Source: Corallococcus caeni
Lineage (GTDB): Bacteria > Myxococcota > Myxococcia > Myxococcales > Myxococcaceae
NCBI RefSeq assembly: GCF_036245865.1
Contig: NZ_BTTW01000002.1
Location: 186,001-250,000, forward strand
Length of the DNA: 64,000 bases
Direction of reading: 5' to 3'
The stretch's first letter is position 1; each line of letters begins with the position of its first letter. The notes under the pieces were generated by a model, which was not told the origin of the DNA, made no database searches, and saw only the letters and a list, made by a program, of their open reading frames with translations. This document shows positions 1 to 9,115 of the stretch, piece after piece. The translations under genes and the position numbers were made by a program.

Positions 1-30
1 CTGGTGTACGCGGTGGGAGGTGACACGTGA
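1..30 (+). CDS. 3' end of an upstream gene (partial)
   Basis: The frame that begins at base 1 reads nine codons (ending VGGDT) and stops at TGA 28-30. The stop overlaps the GTG start of the next gene as GTGA, the coupling arrangement seen repeatedly elsewhere in this window. Too little is present to name a product, and such a short run could be chance. Confidence 0.4.
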   Translation: MVYAVGGDT

Positions 31-1250
31 GCGGGGCGCGCGAGCAGGACGCGGTGCGGAGGGGCGTGCACGAGGCGGCGCGGATCCACGCGAACGCGGG
101 GAGAGGATCCGCTGTCACGGGCGCACGTTCACGGCACGGCCTTCGGGCGCTGGGTGCGCTGGGCCTGACGGCGGCCCTGCTATCCACGGGCTGCGTGCGT
201 CCCAGCGAGGACCGCGCGGTGCGCGACACGCGCGTGGGTCAGGCGCAGGCGGACGCGCTGACGGTGGAGGTGGAAGGCGGGCTCGCGTCGGTGCGGACGC
301 TCTCATCCGGCACGCTGGAGTTGTGGGGCCAGGCGCCGGTGTTCACCACGCGCGTCACCGCTGGAGCCGATGCGCGCACGGACTGGCTGTTCACGGTGCA
401 CAACGCGATGCCGGCCGCGGTGCTGGACGCGGTGGACGAAGCGGGCACGCCGCTGACGGTGGAGGCATTGCCGGACGCGCACCCGACGATGAAGGCGTGG
501 CGCGTGGCCTTGAGGCCAGGGACGACGGCGCGCCTGACGGTGGCGCCGCCGGACTGGGACACGCGCGAGCCGTTCCGCTTCGCCGCGCTGGCGGACGTGC
601 AGGAGGCGCTGTCGAAGGTGGGGGACATCTACGCGCGGCTGAACCAGGACCCCTCCTTGCGCTTCATCTTCTTCGCGGGGGACCTGACGGAGTACGGCAC
701 GCGCGAGCAACTGGAGGAGTTCCAGCAGCGGCTGGAGGCGGACTCGCGCATCCCGCTGTTCGCCACGCTGGGCAACCACGAGACCTTCTCGGACGACGCG
801 CGCGAATACCAGCGGCTGGTGGGCCGTGGCAGCCAGCACTTCACCTTCCGGGGCGTGCACTTCAGCCTGGTGGACTCCGGCAGCAGCACGGTGGATCCGA
901 TGGTGGAGGAGGCGCTGGACGGCTGGCTGGAGGAGGCGCGCGACGCCGTGCACGTGGTGGCGATGCACATTCCCCCGTTGGATCCGATTGGCGTCCGGGG
1001 CGGAGGCTTCGCGATGCGCAACGAGGCTGCTGGGCTGGTGGGGAAGATGGCGAGGGCAGGGGTGGACCTGACGCTCTACGGCCACATCCACTCCTACTAT
1101 TCGTTCTCGAACGCGGGCATCCCGGCGTTCATCTCCGGAGGGGGCGGCGCGATCCCGGAGCGCTTCGACGGGGTGGGCCGGCACTTCCTGGCGGTGGACG
1201 TGGATCCGTCAACCGGGGTGCGGGACGTAGGGCTGGTGCGGGTGGATTGA
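27..1250 (+). CDS. Metallophosphoesterase lipoprotein (calcineurin-like)
   Basis: Predicted envelope phosphoesterase of the calcineurin-like superfamily, which hydrolyses phosphoester bonds with two metal ions. The motifs occur in order: ALADVQ near residue 190, GDLTEYG near 218, GNHE near 249, the His of MHIPP near 313 and GHIHSYY near 350. A hydrophobic stretch ending in the lipobox LSTGC (near residue 55) points to lipidation, so it should act outside the cytoplasm. The GTG start at 27 is chosen because GGGAGG lies six bases before it and it overlaps the preceding stop. That leaves an unusually long 35-40 residue region before the lipobox, so the true start may be further in. The substrate cannot be read from the sequence. 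Confidence 0.88.
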   Translation: MSGAREQDAVRRGVHEAARIHANAGRGSAVTGARSRHGLRALGALGLTAALLSTGCVRPSEDRAVRDTRVGQAQADALTVEVEGGLASVRTLSSGTLELWGQAPVFTTRVTAGADARTDWLFTVHNAMPAAVLDAVDEAGTPLTVEALPDAHPTMKAWRVALRPGTTARLTVAPPDWDTREPFRFAALADVQEALSKVGDIYARLNQDPSLRFIFFAGDLTEYGTREQLEEFQQRLEADSRIPLFATLGNHETFSDDAREYQRLVGRGSQHFTFRGVHFSLVDSGSSTVDPMVEEALDGWLEEARDAVHVVAMHIPPLDPIGVRGGGFAMRNEAAGLVGKMARAGVDLTLYGHIHSYYSFSNAGIPAFISGGGGAIPERFDGVGRHFLAVDVDPSTGVRDVGLVRVD

Positions 1251-1309
1251 TCAGCGCGGGCCTTGACGGTGGATGCGGGGCCGAGTTTCCGGCCGGTTAA
1301 AAGACCCCC

Positions 1310-1339
1310 TTGAAAGGGCACTGAACATCTGGGCAGATA
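1310..1339 (+). promoter_or_regulatory. Possible sigma-70-type promoter
   Basis: TTGAAA (1310-1315) and CAGATA (1334-1339) are separated by 18 bases, about 35 bases before the ATG of the next gene. It is the only AT-richer stretch in this gap. This is motif resemblance only. Confidence 0.3.
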
Positions 1340-1374
1340 GGCGGCGTTCAAACGCCTTGTGAGGAGGCCTGCCC

Positions 1375-1872
1375 ATGTTCGATTCCCCCGAGAACGATTC
1401 CATCTCCCCCGCGCTGCGCGCGCTGCTCGAGCTGTTCGCCACGGACCTGGCGGACGTGAAGTTCCCGGACGTGGACACGGCGGTGCTGGGCGAGTCCGCG
1501 GCGCACGTGCGGGAGAAGGCGGAGGCGGTGGCCCGCGCGCAGGCGGCGCTGGACGCGGCGAGGCAGGCGCTGAACGAGAGCCAGGAGTCGTTGCTCCAGA
1601 AGGGCCAGCGCGCGCTGGCGTACGCGAAGGTGTTCGCGGAGGACGACGGGGAGCTGGGCGCGAAGCTGGAGGCCATCCACCTGCCGCGTCCGGTGCGCAA
1701 GGCGGGCGGGGCCCAGGTGGAGCCGGTGAACGCCGCGCCGGGCAACGACGACAACGCCCCGCGCCGCCGCGGCCGTCCCCCCAAGCTGCGCCCGGTGGCC
1801 AACCTCTTCACGGACGGAAGCAACGGTCCGGACTCCGTGCAGGACGACGCGCCGGCGAGCCTCCAGTCGTAG
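1375..1872 (+). CDS. Hypothetical protein with AT-hook-like tail
   Basis: A 165-residue protein whose family I do not recognise. Residues about 40-80 are Ala/Glu/Arg-rich and predicted helical, possibly a short coiled coil. Near residue 128 is the basic motif RRRGRPPK, which resembles an AT-hook minor-groove DNA-binding element. The C-terminus is low in complexity. GAGGAGG lies about nine bases before the ATG. High-GC codon use matches the neighbours, so the gene is probably real and resident. A nucleoid or DNA-associated role is only an inference from the AT-hook. Confidence 0.75.
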   Translation: MFDSPENDSISPALRALLELFATDLADVKFPDVDTAVLGESAAHVREKAEAVARAQAALDAARQALNESQESLLQKGQRALAYAKVFAEDDGELGAKLEAIHLPRPVRKAGGAQVEPVNAAPGNDDNAPRRRGRPPKLRPVANLFTDGSNGPDSVQDDAPASLQS

Positions 1873-1886
1873 CCTGTAAAAAAGAA

Positions 1887-1927
1887 GACCGCGTGCCCCC
1901 GTACGGCGCTGCCGGGAGCACGCGGTC
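1887..1927 (-). terminator. Intrinsic terminator of the TonB receptor/lipoprotein operon
   Basis: Perfect 10-bp arms GACCGCGTGC (1887-1896) and GCACGCGGTC (1918-1927) enclose a 21-base loop. On the minus strand the hairpin is followed by TTCTTTTTT, so it mainly ends the leftward lipoprotein gene. It also sits just after the stop of the rightward gene. Confidence 0.85.
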
Positions 1928-1944
1928 ATGTGTTCACCGAAGGG

Positions 1945-3318
1945 CTAGTTCTTCGGGAACGCAGTCCAGCCGTTCAGCCAGTTGCTGCTGCCCACCGCGC
2001 CGACGAAGCGCGCGCTGGCGTCGAAGCCCGCGCCCGGCGTCGCCGCGTTGTCCGGGTTCAGCGCGGGGGAGCCCGCCGCCGGGGCGAAGTTCGGGGCGTC
2101 CAGGTTCAGCGCCGCCGTCAGCTGCGCGTCCACGACCTTGTTGTTCAGGCCCGCGGCCAGCACCTTCTCCGCCTCCACGAACTTGCTCACGTCCGGATCC
2201 GTCACCGTGCCCGCCGCGTCCTTCTTCGGGTTCGGCGCGTTGGGGATGGACACCGTGTCACCCTTGTTGGACCAGAAGAACGCGTTCTGGATGGACAGCT
2301 CCGGCGTGGCCGCGTTCCACAGCGCCGCGGAGGCCGTGCCGTCCACGTCGACCGCCTTGTCCGCGAAGCTCGCCACGATGACGTTGCGCAGGATGCCGCC
2401 CGCGCCCGTGTTGAACACCAGGCCCTCCTGCGCCGGGGTCGTGCCCGCCGGACGGCCGGAGCCGATGAACGTCGCGTTCCAGATCTCCGGCATCGTGTGC
2501 GGCTGCGCGGCGTTGTCGTTCTTGTTGCCGGAGGCCTCGATGCCGCGGTTGCCCACGGTGGCGTTCTGCTGCACCACCAGGAACTGCACCTTGCCGCGCC
2601 AGCCCAGGTCGAAGTCCAGGCCGTCGTCGTCCGGCTGGGTGATGACCAGGTGCTTCAGGCCCGCCGTGCCGCCGAACATCTCCACGCCGTCGTCGGCGCC
2701 CTTGTGCACCTGCACGTAGTCGATGTCCGTCGCGCTGCCGCACGCGCCCGTCGTCAGGCCGTTGAGCTCGTTGTCCTCGGCCAGCTCGTAGCCCGCGAAC
2801 TCGATGCGCGCGTACTTCAGCTTGCCGCAGTCGTGCGCGTCGTCCGTGCCGCCGTACTTCGTGCGCGTGTCACCGCTGGTGGCGAAGAAGCCCTCGATGG
2901 TGTTCTCGCCGCCGGCCACGTTGATGCGCGCCTTGCCCAGCAGCACCACGCCGCCCCAGTCACCCGCCGCGCGCGTCCCCACCGCCTGCGAGCTGGTGAA
3001 GACGATGGGCTTCTCCGCCGTGCCCACCGCATTGAGCTTCGCCTCGCGGGTGATGACCAGCGCGCTGCCCGTGTCGCCCTTGATGGTGACGCCCGGCTCG
3101 ATGGTGAGCGTGCCGCTCTCCACGAACACGTAGTCCTTCAGGGTGTACGTCGTGCCGGCCTTCCACGTCGTGTCGCCGGTGATGCTGCCCTTCACGTCCT
3201 GCTCGGTGGCCTGCGGGTCGCCGCCGTCCGGGGTGTTGTCGTTCTTGTCGTCGTCGCCGCAGCCGGCCAGCAGGGCCAGGCTGGAGAGGGTGAGGACGGA
3301 GGCAAAGAGGCTCTTCAT
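1945..3318 (-). CDS. Beta-helix-type lipoprotein partner of a TonB receptor
   Basis: A 457-residue predicted lipoprotein: short basic start, hydrophobic core and lipobox LLAGC near residue 19, followed by an acidic Asp-rich linker. The rest is repetitive, with runs such as [11 protein letters not shown] and [11 protein letters not shown]. These are typical of right-handed parallel beta-helix surface proteins that occur beside TonB-dependent receptors in Proteobacteria and Myxococcota. The gene lies 35 bases after the receptor gene and is last in the tonB-exbB-exbD-exbD-receptor operon, ending at an intrinsic terminator. It probably helps capture the receptor's ligand at the cell surface; the ligand is unknown. 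Confidence 0.85.
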   Translation of the reverse strand: MKSLFASVLTLSSLALLAGCGDDDKNDNTPDGGDPQATEQDVKGSITGDTTWKAGTTYTLKDYVFVESGTLTIEPGVTIKGDTGSALVITREAKLNAVGTAEKPIVFTSSQAVGTRAAGDWGGVVLLGKARINVAGGENTIEGFFATSGDTRTKYGGTDDAHDCGKLKYARIEFAGYELAEDNELNGLTTGACGSATDIDYVQVHKGADDGVEMFGGTAGLKHLVITQPDDDGLDFDLGWRGKVQFLVVQQNATVGNRGIEASGNKNDNAAQPHTMPEIWNATFIGSGRPAGTTPAQEGLVFNTGAGGILRNVIVASFADKAVDVDGTASAALWNAATPELSIQNAFFWSNKGDTVSIPNAPNPKKDAAGTVTDPDVSKFVEAEKVLAAGLNNKVVDAQLTAALNLDAPNFAPAAGSPALNPDNAATPGAGFDASARFVGAVGSSNWLNGWTAFPKN

Positions 3319-3353
3319 GTCGGTGCGTCCTTTCGGAGGGGAAATGGGAGGAG

Positions 3354-6300
3354 CTACAGGGCCCAGCCGAGCGACGCGGTGAACGCCACGCCGGGCTTGT
3401 ACGTCTGCACCGTCACGTCCCCCTGGCGGAGGGTGACGGACGCGTTGAGGAGGTTCGCGGCGGTCAGCTTCAGCTGCGTCGCGCCCAGCTTCTGGGTGAG
3501 GCTGAGGTCCACGCGGTGGAAGGGCCGCTCGTACACGTCCGGCAGGCCCTGCACGCCGACCTCGCTGATGCGCTGGCCGTACACGTTGTAGAGCACGGCC
3601 ACTTCGGTGCCGCTCTCCGGCCGCTCGTAGCCCACGTTCACGTTGATGACGTAGGGGGACTGGCCCTGGAGCGGGCGGTCCTTGTTCGTCTGCGCGCCCA
3701 CCACCGCGGAGTCACCCAGGTCCACCTGCGACTGGATGAGCGTGAGGTTCGCGCCCACGCGCACCGGGCGCAGCGTGGGGCTGAAGCGGGCCAGCGACGT
3801 GCGCGCCTCCAGCTCCACGCCGTAGCTGTCCGCGCCCGCGGCGTTCTCGAAGCCCAGGTCGCCCGAGTCCGGGTTGCGGATGACGCGCTCGATGGGGTTC
3901 TGGAAGCGCTTGTAGAAGGCGCTCGCGGCCAGCACGTCGTTCTCCCCCACGAACCACTCGGCGCGGAGGTCCACGTTGTGGATGCGCGTCTCCAGCAGGT
4001 CGGGGTTGCCGGACACGTTCCGGCGGCGCACGAAGTCGAAGAAGATGAAGGGCGCCAGCTCGCGGAAGGTGGGCCGCGCCAGCGTGTAGCTGTAGCCCGC
4101 GCGCAGGTTCACCTCCGGCGACAGCGCGTAGGTGGCGTTGAGCGACGGCAGCACGTCCAGGTAGTGCTGATCCGCGCCGCCGGTGTCGCTCTCCACGCCG
4201 GTGAAGGGGTCCTTGAGCGTCAGCTCCTGCGAGGACGCTTCCAGGCGCACGCCGCCCACCAGGCGCAGCGGCTCCACGGGCTTGTAGTCCGCGGACACGT
4301 AGCCGGCGTAGATGCCCAGGAACGCGTTGTAGGCGTCGTCCGCGCGCGTCGTCTCGCGCACGGTGATGGAGGTGCCCACGTTGTCCGGGGAGAAGAGCTG
4401 CTCGGGGGACTGGGTGCGGTCCACCGGCTCCTCGGTGAGCAGGTAGCGGAAGCGGCGCGCGTTGAAGTCGCGGAAGGACACCTGCGTGAGGCCGCCCACC
4501 TTCAGGCGGAAGTCGGAGGTGAAGGGCAGGGTGAGGTTGAGGCTGCCGCCGGTGGACGTCTCGCCCAGCTCCGCGAAGAAGCGCTCGCCGCTGTTGGGCT
4601 GGTTGGGGAAGGACAGCTGCGCGTCCGGGTCGTTGGTGGCGGCGCTGTAGAGCGTGTCGCGCGTGTCGGGCTCGTCGCGGTCCACGCGGGAGACGTTGGC
4701 CTGCCAGTCCACTTCGGAGTCACCCAGGAGGCCCAGGCGGTGGAAGCCGCGCAGCTGTGTGAAGGACAGCGCGCGGGTGATGAACTGGAGGCGGGTGCTG
4801 GCGTAGGTGTCGCCGCGCACGTTGTTGTTGCCGTTGGCGGAGTACGTGCGCGTGTCGGTGCCGCGCGTGTAGAGGCTGAAGAGGGTCAGCTCGTTGTCGC
4901 GGTCGAACTGGTAGCCCAGGCTGGCCAGGCCGCTGAGGTTCGCGGTGGAGAAGCCCTGCGTGGTGCGCGCGACGTCCTGGGAGATGAGGCTGCCGGACTC
5001 GTCGCGGGCCGCGCGGGCGAAGTCACCCGTCTGCACGCCGTCGCGGTGGCCGTAGTTGACGGTGGCCAGGTAGCCCAGGCGCTGGTTGCCGAAGCGCAGC
5101 GTGTCACCCAGGGACGCGCCCAGGCCCAGGTTGGGGGCGGCGCGCGTGGTGCGCTTCTCCCAGACGTTGGTGAAGCTCTCCCACTGGCCTTCCAACTGCT
5201 GCGCGGACTCGCCGCCCGCGCCCAGGCGGTGGTCGCGGGGGAGCGCGTCCGGCAGGGCGCGGTCGGAGGAGGCGAAGCCCAGCGTCTCACCGAAGCCGCC
5301 CTGCGCCTGCGAGTTGCGCTCGCGGAAGGTGGTGACGGTGTCGCCGCCCAGGGTGAGGCGCGGCTTGAACTCGAACTGGGACGGGTAGGTGTTGGTCTCG
5401 ATGAGGAGCGTGCCGCCGCCGAAGGTGCCCGGCAGGTCCGGCGTGTAGCTCTTCACCACGTTGAGGTTGGCGAGCAGGCTCGTGGGGAACAGGTCCAGCG
5501 GCACGCTCGGCTCGTCCGGCTCCGGGCTGGGCAGCAGCGCGCCGTTGAGGAGCGTGGTGGCGTAGCGGCCACCCAGGCCGCGCAGCAGGACGTAGCGGCC
5601 GTCCACCACGGTGGCGCTGACCACGCGCTTCACGGCGTCACCGGCGCTGGAGTCCGGCGTGCGGGCAATTTCCTGCGCGCTGATGGCGTCGGAGACGGCG
5701 GCGGCCTTCTTGCGGTCCTGGAGGAGGGCGCCTTCCGCGCGGCGGTCGGAGCGGGCCTCGACGACGACCTCCTGCACCGCGCCCACGTCCGCGCTGAGCG
5801 CGACATCCAGCTTCGTGGCCTTGCCCTGCGTGACGATGACGCCCGTGATGCGGCGGCCCTGGTACACGTCGTAGAAGGCGCGCAGGTCGTACTTGCCCGG
5901 CGGCAGCGCGAGCTTGTAGTTGCCGTCCAGGTCGGTGAGGGCCTGCTTGTCGGCGCCCGTGACGACCTTCACGGTGGCCTCGATGAGACCTTCACCGTTG
6001 GCCTCGTCCGTCAGGCGGCCGTAGATGCCGGTGAAGCCCGGCGGCGGCGCGGCGGATTCGGCGACGGCTTCATCGCCCATGGCGGCTTCGTCGGAGGCCG
6101 TGGCCTCGGAAGAAGTGGCACCGTCGGCCGGAGTGCCGGACTGCGCGGCGGCCGGAGCCGAAGGATCCACGGGCTGCGCGGCCTGCGCAGGCGCGCTTCC
6201 CGGCTGCGCGGGAGCAACAGGCTGCGGGTTCGCGGCGCTCCCAGGCTGCGTGCCCAGCGACGGCGCGGGGCTGGTGGGCAGCGCTCCGTCCGGCTGCGAC

Positions 6301-6482
6301 GGCGCGGGCGTCGTGCCCGGAGGAGGCGGAAGCTCTCCGGCGGGCTGCTGGCCGGGAGAGGCGGAGGGCGAAGGCGCGGCGGGCGCGGTGGAGTCCGCGC
6401 CGGGCGCCTGCGCGAAGGCAGGCAGGGTGATGAGCACGAGTGACGCCACGAAGGCGCGCACGAAGTTCGAACGAGACAACAC
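3354..6482 (-). CDS. TonB-dependent outer-membrane receptor with N-terminal carboxypeptidase-like domain
   Basis: Energy-dependent outer-membrane transporter of about 1042 residues. I start it at GTG 6482, seven bases after AAGGAG, which gives a clean signal peptide ending PAFAQA; the open frame extends further upstream without signal-peptide character. Domains in order: signal peptide; a very Pro/Ala/Ser/Gln-rich linker of over 100 residues; a carboxypeptidase regulatory-like beta-sandwich (GIYGRLTDEANGEGL); a plug (SAQEIARTPDSSAGDAVKRV); then a 22-strand type barrel ending in aromatic-rich strands (VAFTASLGWAL). It sits in one operon with its own TonB, ExbB and two ExbD, so a dedicated energy supply is likely. 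The substrate cannot be told from sequence. Confidence 0.92.
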   Translation of the reverse strand: MLSRSNFVRAFVASLVLITLPAFAQAPGADSTAPAAPSPSASPGQQPAGELPPPPGTTPAPSQPDGALPTSPAPSLGTQPGSAANPQPVAPAQPGSAPAQAAQPVDPSAPAAAQSGTPADGATSSEATASDEAAMGDEAVAESAAPPPGFTGIYGRLTDEANGEGLIEATVKVVTGADKQALTDLDGNYKLALPPGKYDLRAFYDVYQGRRITGVIVTQGKATKLDVALSADVGAVQEVVVEARSDRRAEGALLQDRKKAAAVSDAISAQEIARTPDSSAGDAVKRVVSATVVDGRYVLLRGLGGRYATTLLNGALLPSPEPDEPSVPLDLFPTSLLANLNVVKSYTPDLPGTFGGGTLLIETNTYPSQFEFKPRLTLGGDTVTTFRERNSQAQGGFGETLGFASSDRALPDALPRDHRLGAGGESAQQLEGQWESFTNVWEKRTTRAAPNLGLGASLGDTLRFGNQRLGYLATVNYGHRDGVQTGDFARAARDESGSLISQDVARTTQGFSTANLSGLASLGYQFDRDNELTLFSLYTRGTDTRTYSANGNNNVRGDTYASTRLQFITRALSFTQLRGFHRLGLLGDSEVDWQANVSRVDRDEPDTRDTLYSAATNDPDAQLSFPNQPNSGERFFAELGETSTGGSLNLTLPFTSDFRLKVGGLTQVSFRDFNARRFRYLLTEEPVDRTQSPEQLFSPDNVGTSITVRETTRADDAYNAFLGIYAGYVSADYKPVEPLRLVGGVRLEASSQELTLKDPFTGVESDTGGADQHYLDVLPSLNATYALSPEVNLRAGYSYTLARPTFRELAPFIFFDFVRRRNVSGNPDLLETRIHNVDLRAEWFVGENDVLAASAFYKRFQNPIERVIRNPDSGDLGFENAAGADSYGVELEARTSLARFSPTLRPVRVGANLTLIQSQVDLGDSAVVGAQTNKDRPLQGQSPYVINVNVGYERPESGTEVAVLYNVYGQRISEVGVQGLPDVYERPFHRVDLSLTQKLGATQLKLTAANLLNASVTLRQGDVTVQTYKPGVAFTASLGWAL

Positions 6483-6633
6483 GGCTCTCCTTGCCGACAG
6501 CGACGCGCACTCAACGCGACGCCCGTGGCATTGGGATGAAGGGTTTGTGACGTCTGTGGCGGCGGCGGGAAAACTCGGCGTCACGAACCCGCGCGCGGCG
6601 CACACCGCGCGCGGGGACACACGAGGCTCGCGC

Positions 6634-7065
6634 TCAGTCCGCGAGCCGGTCCGGCAGCACGGCGACGGTGATGTTCCCGCCCCGCGCCAGGTCCAGCACT
6701 TCCATGGCACTGCCGTACGGCACCGCGTCGCTCGCGTCGAAGAAGACGATCTTGTCCGCGCGCGCGTTCAGCATCCGTTGCAGGCGGGCCACCACCTGGT
6801 CACGGGGCACTTCCTCGTGGTTGATGCGCAGCGTGCCGGCCTTGTCCACCGTGAGCACCACGGGCGGCTTCGCGTCCGGCGGCGGAGGCGTGGCCTCCTC
6901 CTTCTTGTCCGGCTTCGCGGGCACGTTCATCCACAGGTTCTTGGTCATCAGCGGCGTGACGACCATGAAGATGATGAGGAGGACCAACACCACGTCCACC
7001 AGGGGCGTCACGTTCATCGTGGGGCGGACACCGCCGCCCTTGTTGCCACCGACGTCGAAAGCCAT
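6634..7065 (-). CDS. exbD: ExbD/TolR-type biopolymer transport protein (second copy)
   Basis: A 143-residue proton-channel subunit. It has the signature MNVTPLVDVVLVLLIIFMVV near residues 17-36, including the membrane Asp that carries protons. A Pro-rich stretch follows, then a periplasmic ExbD domain ending GGNITVAVLPD. It lies 15 bases after the other exbD, in the same operon as exbB and tonB. Paired exbD genes are common in myxobacteria and other delta-type bacteria; the two proteins probably form the ExbD dimer inside the ExbB pentamer. About 150 bases separate it from the receptor gene. Confidence 0.92.
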   Translation of the reverse strand: MAFDVGGNKGGGVRPTMNVTPLVDVVLVLLIIFMVVTPLMTKNLWMNVPAKPDKKEEATPPPPDAKPPVVLTVDKAGTLRINHEEVPRDQVVARLQRMLNARADKIVFFDASDAVPYGSAMEVLDLARGGNITVAVLPDRLAD

Positions 7066-7080
7066 GGCGCGTGCCTCCCC

Positions 7081-7488
7081 TTACTGCTTCTTCCGGTCGA
7101 TGACCTGGAGACTGATGCCCGGGAACCCGATGTCCTGCATCGCCTTGAACACGCCGCGCACCTGCGCGTACGCCACGCCCCGGTCCGCCTTGAGCACCAC
7201 GGGCGCGTCCGGCTTCGCCTGGTGCAGCGCCTTGAGCTCCACCACCAGCGCGTCCCGGGTCAGCTGCTTGCGGTCCAGGTAGAACGACCCGTTGGACGCC
7301 AGGCTCACCGTGGTGGGCTCCAGGTTCTTGTTCTCCGGATCCGGGTTCATCGCCGCGGGCAGCTCCACCGCGGCGCCGGCCTCCAGTTGCGGCGTGACGA
7401 CCATGAAGATGATCAGGAGGACGAGCACCACGTCCACCAGCGGCGTCACGTTCATCTCCGGCGTGAGGCTCCTACGCGTGGCCGACAT
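7081..7488 (-). CDS. exbD: ExbD-type biopolymer transport protein (first copy)
   Basis: A 135-residue single-span protein. MNVTPLVDVVLVLLIIFMVV begins near residue 12 and carries the essential membrane Asp. The periplasmic domain ends ISLQVIDRKKQ. Its start overlaps the end of exbB by 17 bases, which implies translational coupling. It differs clearly from the second exbD outside the membrane segment, so the two are diverged paralogues, not a recent duplication. Confidence 0.93.
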   Translation of the reverse strand: MSATRRSLTPEMNVTPLVDVVLVLLIIFMVVTPQLEAGAAVELPAAMNPDPENKNLEPTTVSLASNGSFYLDRKQLTRDALVVELKALHQAKPDAPVVLKADRGVAYAQVRGVFKAMQDIGFPGISLQVIDRKKQ

Positions 7489-8227
7489 CGCCCGCCTCGG
7501 TCCGCGTGGAGACGACGTCCGTGGCGCCGTGCGAGCCGCCGTGGCCCGCCACCGCGCGCTTGTCGCCGGCCATGTCCTCCAGGTGGTCCATGAACTCGCT
7601 GCGGGCCTGCTCCAGGGACAGCAGCAGCGCGTCCGCGCGGGTGGACAGGAAGTTGAACATCAGCACCGCGGGGATGGCGACCAGCAGGCCCAGCGCGGTG
7701 ACGACGAGCGCCTCCGCGATGCCGGCGGACACCGCGCCCAATCCGCCGGAGCCCTCCTTCGCGATGCCGGCGAAGGCCTCGATGATGCCCACCACCGTGC
7801 CGAGCAGACCGACGAACGGCGCCACCGAGCCCACCGTGGCCAGCACCGACATGCCCCGGCGCACGTCCGCGGTGATGCGCTCGTTGATGCGCACCAGGTC
7901 GCGGCGCGTGAGCTCCACGGCGCCCAGCTTGCCGGCGGGAGCGCGGGACTTCGCGAGGAACGTCTTCATGCCGCCGCCCAGCATCATCGCGAGGTGGCTG
8001 CTCTTGTTGCCGTCCGCCTCCTTCACCAGCGCGTCGTGCTGCTGCTGCGCGAGCAGCGGACCGGCGCGGCCCGCGAACTGGCGGGACGCGGCGCGCGAGC
8101 GGAAGAAGACGAACAGGCGCTCGAAGAAGACCGCCAGCGACGCGACCGCGAAGGCGATCAGCGTCCAGGCGATGCCCAGGGCGAAGACGCCCATGTGCGC
8201 GTAGATTTCCTTGAGATTGAAGTTCAT
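7472..8227 (-). CDS. exbB: ExbB/MotA/TolQ-type proton channel
   Basis: A 251-residue inner-membrane protein that forms the proton-driven motor with ExbD and energises TonB. I start it at ATG 8227 (MNFNLKEIY); upstream in-frame codons lack membrane-protein character. The first span is near residues 12-35. The diagnostic MotA/TolQ/ExbB segment with SVLATVGSVAPFVGLLGTV begins near 145, and a third span, LVVTALGLLVAIPAVLMF, follows. The C-terminal tail is Gly/His-rich. It is second in the operon, 32 bases after tonB. Confidence 0.94.
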   Translation of the reverse strand: MNFNLKEIYAHMGVFALGIAWTLIAFAVASLAVFFERLFVFFRSRAASRQFAGRAGPLLAQQQHDALVKEADGNKSSHLAMMLGGGMKTFLAKSRAPAGKLGAVELTRRDLVRINERITADVRRGMSVLATVGSVAPFVGLLGTVVGIIEAFAGIAKEGSGGLGAVSAGIAEALVVTALGLLVAIPAVLMFNFLSTRADALLLSLEQARSEFMDHLEDMAGDKRAVAGHGGSHGATDVVSTRTEAGDVGHA

Positions 8228-8259
8228 GGCGGTGGCTTTCCGGGAGGGGAAGGAAGGCG

Positions 8260-9033
8260 TCAGGACTTGAGGCGGAAGGGGACCTTGAAGATGCGGAAGA
8301 CGGCGGTCGGCTGACCGGAGACGACGGCGGGCTTGAAGCGCCACGTGCGCACGGCGGCCAGCGCGGCGCTGGCGAAGGGCTCATCGCCGCGCATCACCTT
8401 GAGGCCGGTGACGCGGCCGTCGACCTCGACGACGCCCTTGAGGATGACCAGCCCCTCCAGGCCCTTGGAGCGGGCGTCGGACGGGTACTCGGGGATGAGG
8501 TTCGCGGCCAGCGGCTCCGGCGGCGTGCCCGTCTCCGGAAGGTTGATGGGCTGCGCACGACCACCCCCGATGGCCATGCCCTCACCGCTGCCGGTGCCAC
8601 CCACCACACCGCCAGGGACGAGCGTGCCGGTGCCACCGACGGCCATGGGCGCCGCGGCGACGACCTCCTTCTCAGCCTCGGGGGGCTTGTCGAGCGGCAC
8701 CGCGTCCGGGGCCTTCAGCGGCGCGGGCGCGACGGTGGGCACGGCGGGCGGAGGCGCGGCCTTGGCGACGGGAGGCGCGGCGCGCGGCGGCGGCTTCGCG
8801 ACGGGCGGAGGCGGCGGGGGCGGCGGCTTCACCTCCACGACGGGAGGCGGCGGAGGGGGAGGGGGACGGAAGACGACGTCCACCTTCTTCTCCTTGATGA
8901 CTTCCTTCACGGTGTTGGCTGCGGTCATCGCCGCCACGGCGATGAGTCCGAAGACGGCGACCGACGCGGTCGTGGAGAGCGCGAACCGCCGGGCGGCGGG
9001 GGCGCTGGAGGCGCTGTCGAACGTTTCGAACAT
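8260..9033 (-). CDS. tonB: TonB energy transducer
   Basis: A 257-residue protein with a single N-terminal membrane anchor (residues about 22-42). Two runs of eight prolines span the periplasm, followed by Ala/Pro-rich spacer. The C-terminal TonB domain contains YPSDARSKGLEGLVILKG and the RTWRFKPA motif near the end. It transmits the force from ExbBD to the receptor at 3354-6482. The ATG at 9033 is preferred over an in-frame ATG 11 codons upstream because it gives the normal short cytoplasmic tail. No strong ribosome-binding site is visible. An inverted repeat lies just upstream (9060-9088). Confidence 0.92.
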   Translation of the reverse strand: MFETFDSASSAPAARRFALSTTASVAVFGLIAVAAMTAANTVKEVIKEKKVDVVFRPPPPPPPPVVEVKPPPPPPPPVAKPPPRAAPPVAKAAPPPAVPTVAPAPLKAPDAVPLDKPPEAEKEVVAAAPMAVGGTGTLVPGGVVGGTGSGEGMAIGGGRAQPINLPETGTPPEPLAANLIPEYPSDARSKGLEGLVILKGVVEVDGRVTGLKVMRGDEPFASAALAAVRTWRFKPAVVSGQPTAVFRIFKVPFRLKS

Positions 9034-9059
9034 GACGGGGACGCATATAGCGACGCCGT

Positions 9060-9088
9060 GTGTCACGAAGGTTCAGGCTCCGTGACAC
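9060..9088 (-). promoter_or_regulatory. Inverted repeat upstream of tonB (candidate operator)
   Basis: Perfect 8-bp arms GTGTCACG (9060-9067) and CGTGACAC (9081-9088) with a 13-base spacer lie 27-55 bases before the tonB start. TATAT follows closer to the gene. A related motif, GTCACGAACC, occurs at 9115-9124 and again at 6580-6589 upstream of the receptor gene, suggesting a shared regulator. It does not look like a standard Fur box. Confidence 0.45.
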
Positions 9089-9115
9089 TTTGTCCCCGGC
9101 CGTGTCTCGATTGGG

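Noticed and set aside
1930-3591. Long open frame on the plus strand opposite the lipoprotein gene
   Set aside because: Its translation is Arg/Val/His/Ala-rich without domains, a typical antisense shadow in GC-rich DNA; the minus-strand lipoprotein has a signal, fold pattern and terminator.
3516-6443. 975-codon open frame on the plus strand opposite the TonB receptor
   Set aside because: Low-complexity Val/Arg/Ala/Gly composition, no start signal, and it mirrors the receptor codons; the receptor is certain.
8790-8880. GGC/CCG-rich simple repeats as a possible repeat element
   Set aside because: They encode the two poly-proline runs expected in TonB.
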